Below, piece by piece: positions 52,074 to 60,447 of a stretch of DNA of 64,000 bases (the first letter of the stretch is position 1; each line of letters opens with the position of its first letter). The DNA comes from CAINVV01 sp963663005. Its GTDB lineage: Bacteria; Bacteroidota; Bacteroidia; Bacteroidales; Prolixibacteraceae. A program made the position numbers and the translations under genes. The notes beneath the pieces are model-generated. The model saw only the letters and a list, made by a program, of their open reading frames with translations. It did no database searches and was not told the DNA's origin. Location: the NCBI GenBank assembly GCA_963663005.2, contig CAXXHH010000003.1, forward strand, positions 620,001 through 684,000. The letters run 5' to 3'.

Positions 52074-52404
52074 GGAAGTCCTTTATACAAATATAGGCGA
52101 ATTTGGGCAGAAGAAGGAATGAAAAGCAATTATTGATTCGGAAGAATCTCTTGCTGATTTTTTCGCACCCCTCCGGAGGAAGATCCCCCGCTTTGGAAAA
52201 CCACCAAAATCGGGATAATTAATATTGATATTAAAATTAAAATCATTACAAAAATATATACCTTCACAAAACCTGGAGGATGAGCTTCGACCGTCACAAA
52301 ACAAATTCTGTACGGATGAAACCCACATGAGGAAAAGCTCACCAAAGAAGATGCATACTGCATTGAGGGTTCCATGCGGCAAATGAAAAACAAATTACAT
52401 ACGT
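52074..52404. other. 331-nt region between helicase and outer-membrane protein genes
   Basis: It holds a possible 45-codon minus-strand ORF (52130-52267) and, at 52369-52404, the second copy of the conserved leader found before the SDR gene. No exact -7 box facing either gene was seen. Confidence 0.6.
52130..52267 (-). CDS. Possible 45-residue membrane peptide
   Basis: From a GTG at 52267 the frame gives one strongly hydrophobic helix (VYIFVMILILISILIIPIL), then QSGGSSSGGVRKNQQ and a polar end. The helix-plus-Gly/Ser layout is protein-like. However, the Ile/Leu-rich part comes from AT-rich DNA and could be chance. It lies between the divergent helicase and outer-membrane protein genes. Confidence 0.3.
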   Translation of the reverse strand: MKVYIFVMILILISILIIPILVVFQSGGSSSGGVRKNQQEILPNQ

Positions 52405-52407
52405 ATG
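52369..52407 (+). promoter_or_regulatory. Conserved leader upstream of outer-membrane protein gene (copy 2)
   Basis: Second copy of the GTTCCATxCGGCAA...AATTACxTAxGTATG leader, 81 percent identical by direct count over 43 nt to 38750-38792. It abuts the ATG at 52405, in the same relation to the start codon as the other copy. Confidence 0.45.
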
Positions 52408-53304
52408 AAAACTATATTCAACAATCTGATAATCTCACTGATAATTGCTCTTTTCGGATCCAGTCAGTCGGGATTCGGTCAACAAAAGGCCGAACAAAAG
52501 GTTGTCCAAATTGAGACAAAAGACGGCAACCTCTATACCGGAGAAGTTTTATCCAACGATTCTGTCCGGGTTTTATTCAAATCGGATAAGCTGGGCGAGA
52601 TCACCCTCCTGCAAGTTGATATCAAAAAGATAATTCCGCTGGATGTCACACAAATTAAGGGTGGTAAATTCTGGCTCGAAAATCCGCAATCCACCCGATA
52701 TTTCTTTTCGCCAAATGGCTATGGCTTAAAAAAGGGAGAAGGTTATTACCAGAATATTTGGGTGATGATGAATTCTTTTGCCATCGGAATCAATGATTAT
52801 ATTTCAGTAGGAGGCGGATTAATACCACTTTTCCTGTTTGGCGGAGCGCCAACGCCGGCATGGGGAACAGTCAAGGTATCGATTCCTGTCTCGAAGAATA
52901 AATTTAATGTGGCAGCAGGAGTTTTGGCCGGAACTATCATTGGTGGCAAGGATTTTACTGACTCCAACACCACATATGGAATTTTCTACGGACTTGCCAC
53001 TCTTGGGTCAAAGGATGCCAATGTCAGCCTTGGCGCTGGATATGCTTTTGCCGGTGGATCAGTTTCCAGTTCGCCCATGCTGAACCTCAGCGGAATGTAC
53101 CGTATTGGTCCGCGCGGATATTTACTAACGGAGAACTACTTGTTCCCAGGGAGCTCTTCCTTCGCACTGATGATGTTTGGAGCCCGCACGATCATTAAGA
53201 ATGCCGGACTGGATTACGGTCTTGTCTTTCCGTTGGGTGGCGATTCCGGTTCCTTTGCTGCTCCGTGGCTGGGAATAACAATTCCGCTCGGCAGGAAGAA
53301 ATGA
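52405..53304 (+). CDS. Putative outer-membrane protein with small N-terminal beta-domain
   Basis: 299 residues with signal peptide (LIISLIIALFGSSQSGFGQ). Residues 30-80 form a small beta-domain (VVQIETKDGNLYTGEVLSNDSVRVL, LGEITLLQVDIKKI), like small SH3/LSM-type folds. The rest is Gly-rich amphipathic strands (ISVGGGLIPLFLFGG, VSLGAGYAFAGGSVS, GARTIIKNAGLDYGL), typical of an 8- or 10-strand barrel, though the end (PLGRKK) is not aromatic. I recognise no named family. Confidence 0.7.
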   Translation: MKTIFNNLIISLIIALFGSSQSGFGQQKAEQKVVQIETKDGNLYTGEVLSNDSVRVLFKSDKLGEITLLQVDIKKIIPLDVTQIKGGKFWLENPQSTRYFFSPNGYGLKKGEGYYQNIWVMMNSFAIGINDYISVGGGLIPLFLFGGAPTPAWGTVKVSIPVSKNKFNVAAGVLAGTIIGGKDFTDSNTTYGIFYGLATLGSKDANVSLGAGYAFAGGSVSSSPMLNLSGMYRIGPRGYLLTENYLFPGSSSFALMMFGARTIIKNAGLDYGLVFPLGGDSGSFAAPWLGITIPLGRKK

Positions 53305-53373
53305 AGATTGGATCCGATAGACGAAAATTCCTATCTTGCACATAGTTTCAACTACTACTAATACTATTTTTAA

Positions 53374-54567
53374 ATGATCAGGAATTTTATGTTTCTCAGC
53401 TTGCTGTTGCTCTTTACTTTGAGTGGCCAGGCTCAATCGACGGTAACGTCAAATGCAATTATTCAACAGGAATTGGTGTTTCCTTTCCAGGATGAACACA
53501 CCCACGGCAGTTCTATCGTGCAGCTGCCAAACGGAGATCTCTTAGCTGCCTGGTTTCAGGGCAACGGCGAACGTACGGCCGATGATGTTCGGATCATGGG
53601 CGCCCGGCAGAAAAAAGGGGCCACAACCTGGAGCGTTCCATTTTTAATGGCAGACACGAAAGGTATTCCGGATTGCAATCCAGTACTCTTCCTCAACAAA
53701 GAGGGAAAATTGTTTCTCTTTTGGATTGCTGTACAGGCTAATCAGTGGGAATATTCTATCATCCGCTTTCGCACCTCTGTAAACTTTATGACCGAAGGCG
53801 CTCCAGCGTGGAACTGGCAAGACGATATTCTACTGAAGCCGGATGACAGCTTTGCGCTCGAAGCTGCGAAAAAGTTTAAGGAGATGGACAATCAAAATCA
53901 TGGCTGGGCGGGTTATGCGCGGAAGTACGACGATCAGATCATTGAAGCAAGCAAAGAAAAAATGAAACGCAGCTTCGGCTGGATGACGCGGATTCAGCCG
54001 ATCACATTAAAAAGCGGACGGATCTTGCTACCGCTCTATTCCGACGGACTAAACATGTCGATGGTGGCAATTTCAGATGACAATGGTGAAACGTGGCGTC
54101 CGAGTCTGCCGATAGTTGGTCGCGGGCCGATACAACCCGCGTTGGCCGTGCGCAAATCCGGGGAAATTGTTGCCTACATGCGAGACAGCGGAGACGCACC
54201 AGCCAGGGTCTGGGTGAGCACTTCCGGCGATCAGGGCGAGTCGTGGTCGTTGGCAAAGAAGACCGAAATCCCCAATGAAGCAAGCGTCGAAATAGCCGCC
54301 CTAAAAAATGGGCAGTGGGTGTTTTTTGGAAATGATATAGACGACGGACGATACAAATTATCACTATACCTATCAAATGACGAGGGCCTTACCTGGAATA
54401 AAAAAGAGGTAATCGAATATGCTGCCGATAAGAAGGGAAGCTTCTCCTACCCTTGCCTTATCCAAACAACAGATGGCTTGATACACATCACCTATTCATA
54501 TTCTTTTGGATCCGGGAAAAAATCGATCAAACACATTGTAGTCGACCCTGAAAGGGTGAAAAGATAA
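53374..54567 (+). CDS. BNR-repeat sialidase-like protein, exported
   Basis: 397 residues with signal peptide (FMFLSLLLLFTLSGQAQ) and a six-bladed sialidase-type propeller. Asp-box repeats are seen as SDDNGETW, SGDQGESW and SNDEGLTW, and the N-terminal blade begins HTHGSSIVQLPNGDLLAAWFQG. The canonical (F)RIP arginine motif of true sialidases is not seen, so it may act on another sugar or be a lectin-like protein. It stands beside the outer-membrane protein (69-nt gap). Confidence 0.8.
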   Translation: MIRNFMFLSLLLLFTLSGQAQSTVTSNAIIQQELVFPFQDEHTHGSSIVQLPNGDLLAAWFQGNGERTADDVRIMGARQKKGATTWSVPFLMADTKGIPDCNPVLFLNKEGKLFLFWIAVQANQWEYSIIRFRTSVNFMTEGAPAWNWQDDILLKPDDSFALEAAKKFKEMDNQNHGWAGYARKYDDQIIEASKEKMKRSFGWMTRIQPITLKSGRILLPLYSDGLNMSMVAISDDNGETWRPSLPIVGRGPIQPALAVRKSGEIVAYMRDSGDAPARVWVSTSGDQGESWSLAKKTEIPNEASVEIAALKNGQWVFFGNDIDDGRYKLSLYLSNDEGLTWNKKEVIEYAADKKGSFSYPCLIQTTDGLIHITYSYSFGSGKKSIKHIVVDPERVKR

Positions 54568-54570
54568 GAT

Positions 54571-54654
54571 AAAGTGAAGAGATAAAAATGAAAAGTGAAT
54601 AATGAAAGGAGCACTTCCTCCATTATTCACTTTTCATTTTTATCTCTTCACTTT
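54571..54654. terminator. 34-bp perfect inverted repeat between convergent genes
   Basis: The arms 54571-54604 and 54621-54654 are exact complements over 34 nt with a 16-nt loop that can pair a little further. It fills nearly all the space between the BNR gene stop and the DEAD-box helicase stop. Probably a bidirectional terminator; the length is far beyond what termination needs. Confidence 0.8.
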
Positions 54655-54663
54655 TATCTCTTT

Positions 54664-55944
54664 CTATGCTTGTTTTTTTGGTCCGGCGTGGTTACCACGA
54701 TCGCGATGCCTAAAATCCTTTTTAGCCGGCGTTCGGTTGCCACCTCCTCCTCTTCCTCCGGATGAGGGTCTGAAAGAAGCCTTTTTGCTTGCGGCTGGGT
54801 TATATTCCGGTCCCTCGCCCATCCCGGCTGGTAATGGGATTTTGATAATGTCGCGCTCTATCAGATCTTCAATTCTCTTGAAATTGTGCGCATCGTTATC
54901 GGAGATCAAAGTAATTGCAACACCCGAGAGCGAGGCTCTGGCTGTTCGTCCGATCCTGTGCACATAATCTTCTGGATCCCGTGGCACGTCGTAGTTCATA
55001 ACCAGGTCAATGCCATCGATGTCGATTCCGCGGGAAACGATATCAGTAGCAACCAATATTTGTGTTTCGCGGTTACGGAAGCGAAGCATTACCTCTTCAC
55101 GTTCTTTTTGCTCAAGATCAGACAGCATGCCGTCGGCCGAAAAGCCCATTCGCCTTAGTTCCCTTACCAGTCCGTTCACATTGGCTTTTCGGGAAGTGAA
55201 TATCAGCACGCTTTTATAATCAGTTTTTCCTTTCAACAATTCCTTCAGCAGCTGAACTTTCTGTCCTTCATAAACCATGTATGCCGCCTGGATAATATTC
55301 TCGGCAGGTTTCGAGATGGCTATGTTTATCTGCTCCGGATTTTTCAGGATCATGTTTGCCATCTGGCGAATCTTGGGCGGCATTGTTGCAGAAAAGAGCA
55401 ACGTCTGCCGTTCGACGGGCAGCTCACTGACGATTCGCATGATGTCATCGAAAAAACCCATGTCCAGCATCCGGTCGGCCTCATCCAGAATCAGTGTCTG
55501 GATCGTGCTGAAATCCGAATACTTCAAATTAATGTGCGAGAGCAATCTTCCCGGCGTTGCCACGATAATGTCGGCGCCTTGCACCAATGCAGATTTCTGC
55601 TGATCGAAAGCAGCCCCTACGCCACCGCCATATACCGCAAGTGAAGATGCACCAATAAAATAGGAGAACCCTTCAATTTGCTGATCAATCTGTAAGACCA
55701 GCTCCCTGGTTGGGGCAATAATCAGAGTATGCATACCGGTATGCCCCTCTTTGGAAATATTGTTAAGGATAGGAAGAAGGTAGGCTGCCGTCTTGCCGGT
55801 ACCGGTTTGGGCGCAGGCGATCAGGTCTTTTCCCTGCATAATAACCGGGATGGCAAATTCCTGAACCGGAGTACAATTCTCGAAGCCCATGGAGTTCAAA
55901 CCATCCATTACTTCGTGAGTAAAGTCAAAATCTTTAAAATTCAA
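54664..55944 (-). CDS. DEAD-box RNA helicase, RhlE-like
   Basis: ATP-dependent RNA unwinding in ribosome assembly or RNA decay. 426 residues: Q-motif (NCTPVQEFAIP), motif I AQTGTGKT near 44-51, Ia PTRELVLQI, II DEAD, III SAT, and motifs IV-VI (VLIFTSRKANV, ILVATDIVSRGIDI, YVHRIGRTARA). The C-terminal 50 residues are basic and Gly/Arg-rich (SSGGRGGGGNR), an RNA-binding tail. Monocistronic or with the upstream methyltransferase (25-nt gap on the same strand). Confidence 0.95.
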   Translation of the reverse strand: MNFKDFDFTHEVMDGLNSMGFENCTPVQEFAIPVIMQGKDLIACAQTGTGKTAAYLLPILNNISKEGHTGMHTLIIAPTRELVLQIDQQIEGFSYFIGASSLAVYGGGVGAAFDQQKSALVQGADIIVATPGRLLSHINLKYSDFSTIQTLILDEADRMLDMGFFDDIMRIVSELPVERQTLLFSATMPPKIRQMANMILKNPEQINIAISKPAENIIQAAYMVYEGQKVQLLKELLKGKTDYKSVLIFTSRKANVNGLVRELRRMGFSADGMLSDLEQKEREEVMLRFRNRETQILVATDIVSRGIDIDGIDLVMNYDVPRDPEDYVHRIGRTARASLSGVAITLISDNDAHNFKRIEDLIERDIIKIPLPAGMGEGPEYNPAASKKASFRPSSGGRGGGGNRTPAKKDFRHRDRGNHAGPKKQA

Positions 55945-55969
55945 TTTCTATAAACTTAAATAATCATTG

Positions 55970-57157
55970 TTATTCGACATATAAGACCAATCCTTTCAGG
56001 TATTCACCCTCGGGATGGTAAATATTAATTGGATGATCGGCCGGCTGGGATAACTGGTGCAAAATCCGCACCTCCCTCCCGGCTATCGCGGCTGCCGAGA
56101 AAACGGCTTCGCGGAAGTTACTCCTGGTCACAACCTGTGAACAGGAAAAAGTAAAAAGAATACCACCGGGTTTTATTTGCTGAAATGCTTTCGCATTGAG
56201 CCGTTTGTATCCCTGCAGCGCCTGTGAAAGAACATTTCTGTGTTTGGCAAAGGCCGGAGGATCCAAAATAATCAGATCGTATTTGTCTTTGATATCCTGC
56301 ATAAAATCGAAGGCATCGGCAACAAAAGCTTCATGACGCTGATCTCCCGGAAAATTCAATGTCACGTTTTCGTTTGTGAGTTCAATTGCTTTCGCGGATG
56401 AATCAACCGAATGAACAAGGGTCGCTCCTCCCCGCATGGCAGAGAAAGAAAAACCTCCTGTATAGCAAAACATATTAAGCACCGATTTGTTTTGGGCATA
56501 TTCAGAAAGAAGTCTGCGGTTTTCCCGCTGATCGATGAAGAATCCTGTTTTCTGACCTTCAAGCCAGTCGACCTTAAAATGGTTCCCATATTCTACAACT
56601 TCCCCGGCTCCCGAATTTCCAAAAAGATAACCGTCTTTGGCTTCAATATTTGCCTTAAACGGTAGTGTTTTGGCGCTTTTATCGTAAACCGCTATCAACT
56701 TATCCTTCAACACGGCTTTAAACGCTTCGGTTATCGCATCCCGTACCAGCCACATCCCGACAGAATGTGCCTGAAGGACGACAGTTCCGTTGTAATAATC
56801 GGCAATAAGGCCGGGCAGTCCGTCGCCTTCACCATGTATCAACCTGTACACATTCGTATCCGGGGCATCGGCGAGTCCGATCTTTTTTCGCAACAGATAT
56901 GCATTTTCTATCCGGGTTCTCCAGAACGAATCGTCAGGAGGCGTCTCTCCGAATAAAAAAACCCTGACTGCAATAGAGCCAATGGCACAATGTCCGTATC
57001 CAATGATTTTACCGTCACTTTTCAGCACCGAGACCAGATCGCCCTCCTCAACAGCGCCATCAATGCGGTCTATCGCACCCGAAAAAACCCAGGGGTGAAA
57101 CCGCTCCATCGATTCTTCCTTGCCCTTCTTTAATATGACTTTGGCCAGAGGCTTCAT
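55970..57157 (-). CDS. Class I rRNA methyltransferase, RlmI-like, with PUA domain
   Basis: SAM-dependent 23S rRNA (cytosine-5) methyltransferase-like protein of about 395 residues. It has a PUA domain at 1-75 (RFHPWVFSGAIDRI...GDLVSVLKSDGKIIGYG), then an EEHEAD-like middle and the Rossmann methyltransferase (VLNMFCYTGGFSFSA, LIILDPPAFAKHR near residue 275-285, FTFSCS). The frame runs back to 57220, but the methionine at 57157 begins the conserved KPLAKVILKKGKEES segment and lies 4 nt after the upstream exonuclease stop. Part of a minus-strand run with the exonuclease. Confidence 0.92.
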   Translation of the reverse strand: MKPLAKVILKKGKEESMERFHPWVFSGAIDRIDGAVEEGDLVSVLKSDGKIIGYGHCAIGSIAVRVFLFGETPPDDSFWRTRIENAYLLRKKIGLADAPDTNVYRLIHGEGDGLPGLIADYYNGTVVLQAHSVGMWLVRDAITEAFKAVLKDKLIAVYDKSAKTLPFKANIEAKDGYLFGNSGAGEVVEYGNHFKVDWLEGQKTGFFIDQRENRRLLSEYAQNKSVLNMFCYTGGFSFSAMRGGATLVHSVDSSAKAIELTNENVTLNFPGDQRHEAFVADAFDFMQDIKDKYDLIILDPPAFAKHRNVLSQALQGYKRLNAKAFQQIKPGGILFTFSCSQVVTRSNFREAVFSAAAIAGREVRILHQLSQPADHPINIYHPEGEYLKGLVLYVE

Positions 57158-57161
57158 AGAA

Positions 57162-57752
57162 TTATTGTTGAGTGAGACCGATATAAATGACATAGGCAAT
57201 CCATGCATCGGTGGCTGCATAGATTTGTTGTTGCTCAGTTAAAACGGGGGCTTCCCAATTGGTCAGTCTTTGAGATTTTGAGATTCGAACGCCACAGACA
57301 ATGGCGGCCAGCTTCTTTAAACTGAAATTCTCAATTCCATAAAGCTTTACCATTTCCTGGAGTTCTACGAAACCGTTTGGTTTGAAGGGAGTTATCCGCT
57401 GCAAAATTTTTATGTCATCGCGTATGGCGGCTCCAATCTTTAGGATAGATGGGGATGCAAGTACTTTGATGAGTCCGGGCGACAACCCAATCAGGTTCGT
57501 CCTGATCAGAAAAGCCTCATCAGCTGTGGAGAGCTGCAGCAAGGCCACCTGGTGATTCTGACCCTTCTTAAACGTAGGACGAGTCTCCGTGTCGAAACCC
57601 AAAATGGGTTGATTTTTTAAATAATTAACAGCATCAGTGAGCTGCTCCACCTTTTCAATCAGATGAATTTTCCCTTCAAAAAATGAAAGAGGAAGTTCTG
57701 CCAACTCTTCATCTGTAATACTTTTTTTAAACTCCTTGTTATATTCGCTCAT
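57162..57752 (-). CDS. DEDDy 3'-5' exonuclease (RNase D-like domain)
   Basis: 196 residues with all DEDDy motifs: Exo I FDTETRP near 55-60, Exo II IRDDIKIL near 110-117, and Exo III YAATDAW (Tyr and Asp) near 180. No HRDC or other extra domain, so this is the short form common in Bacteroidota. Substrate RNA or DNA not known. It starts a short minus-strand series: 39 nt after the DUF5063 gene and 4 nt before the rRNA methyltransferase, favouring a role in RNA processing. Confidence 0.92.
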   Translation of the reverse strand: MSEYNKEFKKSITDEELAELPLSFFEGKIHLIEKVEQLTDAVNYLKNQPILGFDTETRPTFKKGQNHQVALLQLSTADEAFLIRTNLIGLSPGLIKVLASPSILKIGAAIRDDIKILQRITPFKPNGFVELQEMVKLYGIENFSLKKLAAIVCGVRISKSQRLTNWEAPVLTEQQQIYAATDAWIAYVIYIGLTQQ

Positions 57753-57791
57753 TACTTCATAACTTCAACCAAGAGTAGTTCAACTGCTCTC

Positions 57792-58343
57792 CTATTCTAT
57801 ACCGGCATTACCGTAAACCAGATTATGAACCGCCCGAAGTCCGTTTACCAGTTTTTGTCCCCAGTACTGTTCAAAATTGTTTTTACATTCCCACAAAGCC
57901 GCCCTCATAACGTCGACGGTGCCAATACGGTAGGATAAGATAAAATCTTTTAAATCCTGATAGATATCGGCCACATTTTCGGAAATATTTGCTTCGACAT
58001 TCGCTTCACCCAGAGGCGTCCCCTGTTCGAAAATTTCAGGATAGCTATCCAGCTCGCCCATTTTGGAACTTAACTTCTTCAAAATGAAAAGATAGTCGCT
58101 TTCAGTCACAAATTTCTCAGGCGACTCCTCCACATCTTCTTCATTGATAGCCGGCAATAATGCCGTTTTCAGATACAAAAGAGGCAACATTTTTTGCAAT
58201 TTACCAAGAAAATCCTTCCTGGTAAGATCGCTTACCGACTCTGCAAAAGCACAAAATTCATTGGCGACAGTGGCAAATTCAATAACATTTCTGGAGTAAA
58301 CAACATCCGAAAAAAGGGCTTCATCTTTTGATCTTTGTTCCAT
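57792..58343 (-). CDS. DUF5063 family protein
   Basis: Acidic helical protein of about 183 residues (YSRNVIEFATVANEFCAFAES, FLGKLQKMLPLLYLKTALLP, EQYWGQKLVNGLRAVHNLVYG), matching the DUF5063 pattern. Cytoplasmic, function unknown. The open frame extends upstream to 58460, overlapping recQ, but a -7 box at 58369-58376 lies inside that extension and the methionine at 58343 (MEQRSKDEAL) is the natural start. It precedes the exonuclease by 39 nt. Confidence 0.8.
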   Translation of the reverse strand: MEQRSKDEALFSDVVYSRNVIEFATVANEFCAFAESVSDLTRKDFLGKLQKMLPLLYLKTALLPAINEEDVEESPEKFVTESDYLFILKKLSSKMGELDSYPEIFEQGTPLGEANVEANISENVADIYQDLKDFILSYRIGTVDVMRAALWECKNNFEQYWGQKLVNGLRAVHNLVYGNAGIE

Positions 58344-58368
58344 ACCGGCAATTACAACTTCTCTGGCG

Positions 58369-58376
58369 CAAAGGTA
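58369..58376 (-). promoter_or_regulatory. Bacteroidota -7 box for DUF5063 gene
   Basis: Minus-strand TACCTTTG, an exact TAnnTTTG match, 26 nt upstream of the start at 58343. It supports the shorter start and a transcript separate from recQ. Confidence 0.55.
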
Positions 58377-58417
58377 ATCAAACTTCGGTGAGTCAGTGAG
58401 GTTAAGTGAAAAATGAA

Positions 58418-58455
58418 TAGGAAAAAAGGAAAAGGGAGAAGGGAGCATGGAGGAA
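58418..58455. repeat. Purine-rich dispersed intergenic repeat
   Basis: A GGAAAAAAGGAAAAGGGAGAAGGGAGCATGGAGG-like stretch, closely similar to 28150-28193 and 26949-26990. It lies between the recQ stop and the DUF5063 promoter. Confidence 0.5.
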
Positions 58456-58456
58456 T

Positions 58457-60370
58457 TCAATGCAGCTCTTTTTTCAAAACAAGCTTATCCGAAGTGTTCA
58501 TCTCGAGGATTCCCTGATCCAATAACCACCTGGTAACTTTCAGCACTTTTTTCTCATCTCCTCCACATTGCCGCACAACCTCCCTGATTTCGAGCGATTC
58601 AACGCGCAACAACTCCCCGATTTTTTCAGAAATAAGCTGAAATTCAAGGTTTGAGATCCCCGATTGGTGCTCTCCTTTGCATACATCGCACTGCCCGCAG
58701 GGCTTGGATCCCCGCTCGCCAAAATAGGCCAGAAGTTGCACACTCCGGCAGATTTCTTCCGTACGGGCATAGTTGATAACTGCATCAACCCGTTTCAGAT
58801 AATTGATTTTTTTATCACGATAGTTGACCGGCGATATCCGGATTCTGCTTTTATCAATCCTCTCTGTTAAAAATTGAATAGCAGGCGCATCCCTTTTGGG
58901 TATATAATGGATGACTTTTTGCTGAGACAGGTATTTCAGATTCTGGTACAATTCATCGGCCGTAATATTTAATCTTCTGGCCAGAAGTACCTCATCGATT
59001 CTCACATAATCATTAAATAAACCAGTGTAGGAGCGCAGGAGCATACCAATGATCTGCTCCTGATTTTTTCCGCTCGTCCCGATACGGTAGAGCTCGTCTC
59101 TCCGAACCAAAAAATAGAGCCGGGAGGAGCTGTCCGGATCATCGGTGTACTCCAGAAAGCCTTCCCGTTCCATTAGTTTAAGACTATGGTAAACCATCGT
59201 GTACGGGAAGCTGAATTTTCGCGCAAAATCCTCCGGCTGAAAGGTGTGAAACCCATTCTTTCCTGTTCCGACTGCAATCTGAAGATAGTCGCACAAAGAC
59301 TGGTAAACTGCCTGTATACGCTCCAGTTCCGGGAAAGCATCCGTCACCATTTTATGCAGCCTACGCTTATCTGTCTCATTGTAGATCATCAATGCCACAG
59401 ATCGTTCACCATCGCGTCCTGCTCTTCCGGCTTCCTGAAAATATGCCTCCAATGAATCAGGCAGATCAAGGTGCAGCACAAACCGCACATCCGGCTTGTC
59501 GATACCCATTCCGAATGCATTAGTCGCCACCATTACCCTGGAAGCGCCTTTCATCCAATTATTTTGCTTCTCTTTTCGCAAGGCCTGATCTAGTCCGGCG
59601 TGATAGAAATCTGCAGAAACATCTTTCTCCCTTAAAATTTCGGCTATCTCCCTGCATTTCTTCCTGCTCCTGACATAGATAATACCCGAACCCTTTGACT
59701 TGGACACTGTGTCGATCAGATATCCAATCTTATCCTCCTTCCGGCGAACAAGGTAAATGACATTGTCGCGAACGAAGCTCTTTTTCAAAAGGTTTTTCTG
59801 AGGAAAGAGCAACCTGTCCTGAATATCTTCGACGACCTCGTTGGTAGCCGTTGCAGTTAAGGCTAAAATGGGAATCCCGGGAAAATGTTTCCGAATATCA
59901 GCTATCTGCAGGTACGACGGTCGGAAATCGTAACCCCACTGGGAAATACAGTGAGCCTCGTCGACAGCGATCAGATTCAGCTTAAATCGAATCAGAAATT
60001 CTTTAAAATTCTCCGACAGCAGTCTTTCGGGTGATATATAAAGAAATTTATAATCGCCATAGACAGCATTATTACATGCAATCTCGATTTCCCGGCCACT
60101 CATTCCAGAGTATATCGCCAGCGCTTTGATCCCCTTCGCCCTCAAATTCTCTACCTGATCGTTCATCAGGGCGATGAGTGGGGTCACAACCATACACATC
60201 CCCTCCGTCGAAAGGGAGTAAACCTGAAACGTAATGGATTTTCCGCCACCGGTAGGCATTAATCCAAGGGTGTCCTTTCCTGCAGCTATGGAATGAATAA
60301 TTTCCTCCTGCAAGGGTCGGAACTGGTCGAAGCCCCAATATTTTAACAATATTTCACGGTACATATCCAT
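58457..60370 (-). CDS. recQ: ATP-dependent DNA helicase RecQ family
   Basis: 637 residues. 3'-5' DNA helicase for recombination and fork repair. Motifs: FRPLQEEII (motif 0), MPTGGGKS (I), DEAHCISQWG (II), LTATAT (III), VATNAFGMGIDKPDVR (V) and QEAGRAGRDG (VI). The RQC region carries the zinc site as CRS...CGQCDVC near 560-590. The C-terminus is a short helical segment with no HRDC domain. A start at the third codon (60364) is also possible, since the -7 box at 60378-60385 leaves almost no leader. Divergent from guaB. Confidence 0.95.
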   Translation of the reverse strand: MDMYREILLKYWGFDQFRPLQEEIIHSIAAGKDTLGLMPTGGGKSITFQVYSLSTEGMCMVVTPLIALMNDQVENLRAKGIKALAIYSGMSGREIEIACNNAVYGDYKFLYISPERLLSENFKEFLIRFKLNLIAVDEAHCISQWGYDFRPSYLQIADIRKHFPGIPILALTATATNEVVEDIQDRLLFPQKNLLKKSFVRDNVIYLVRRKEDKIGYLIDTVSKSKGSGIIYVRSRKKCREIAEILREKDVSADFYHAGLDQALRKEKQNNWMKGASRVMVATNAFGMGIDKPDVRFVLHLDLPDSLEAYFQEAGRAGRDGERSVALMIYNETDKRRLHKMVTDAFPELERIQAVYQSLCDYLQIAVGTGKNGFHTFQPEDFARKFSFPYTMVYHSLKLMEREGFLEYTDDPDSSSRLYFLVRRDELYRIGTSGKNQEQIIGMLLRSYTGLFNDYVRIDEVLLARRLNITADELYQNLKYLSQQKVIHYIPKRDAPAIQFLTERIDKSRIRISPVNYRDKKINYLKRVDAVINYARTEEICRSVQLLAYFGERGSKPCGQCDVCKGEHQSGISNLEFQLISEKIGELLRVESLEIREVVRQCGGDEKKVLKVTRWLLDQGILEMNTSDKLVLKKELH

Positions 60371-60377
60371 CGTTAAC

Positions 60378-60385
60378 CAAACATA
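60378..60385 (-). promoter_or_regulatory. Bacteroidota -7 box for recQ
   Basis: Minus-strand TATGTTTG, an exact TAnnTTTG match, 7 nt before the first recQ ATG. It implies a nearly leaderless transcript or use of the Met at 60364. Confidence 0.4.
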
Positions 60386-60408
60386 TTCATTTTTTCACTC
60401 ATTTTTCT

Positions 60409-60416
60409 TAATTTTG
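60409..60416 (+). promoter_or_regulatory. Bacteroidota -7 box for guaB
   Basis: TAATTTTG, an exact TAnnTTTG match, 31 nt before the guaB ATG. It forms a divergent promoter pair with recQ. Confidence 0.5.
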
Positions 60417-60447
60417 CGCAACAAAAGTCTCACCAAATTTCACACCC

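Noticed and set aside
52083..52382. 99-codon minus-strand frame next to the helicase start
   Set aside because: Composition is not protein-like and it conflicts with the better 45-codon frame; no start-site support.
53374..54567. True sialidase
   Set aside because: Asp-box repeats are present but the characteristic (F)RIP arginine motif is not seen, so only 'sialidase-like' is stated.
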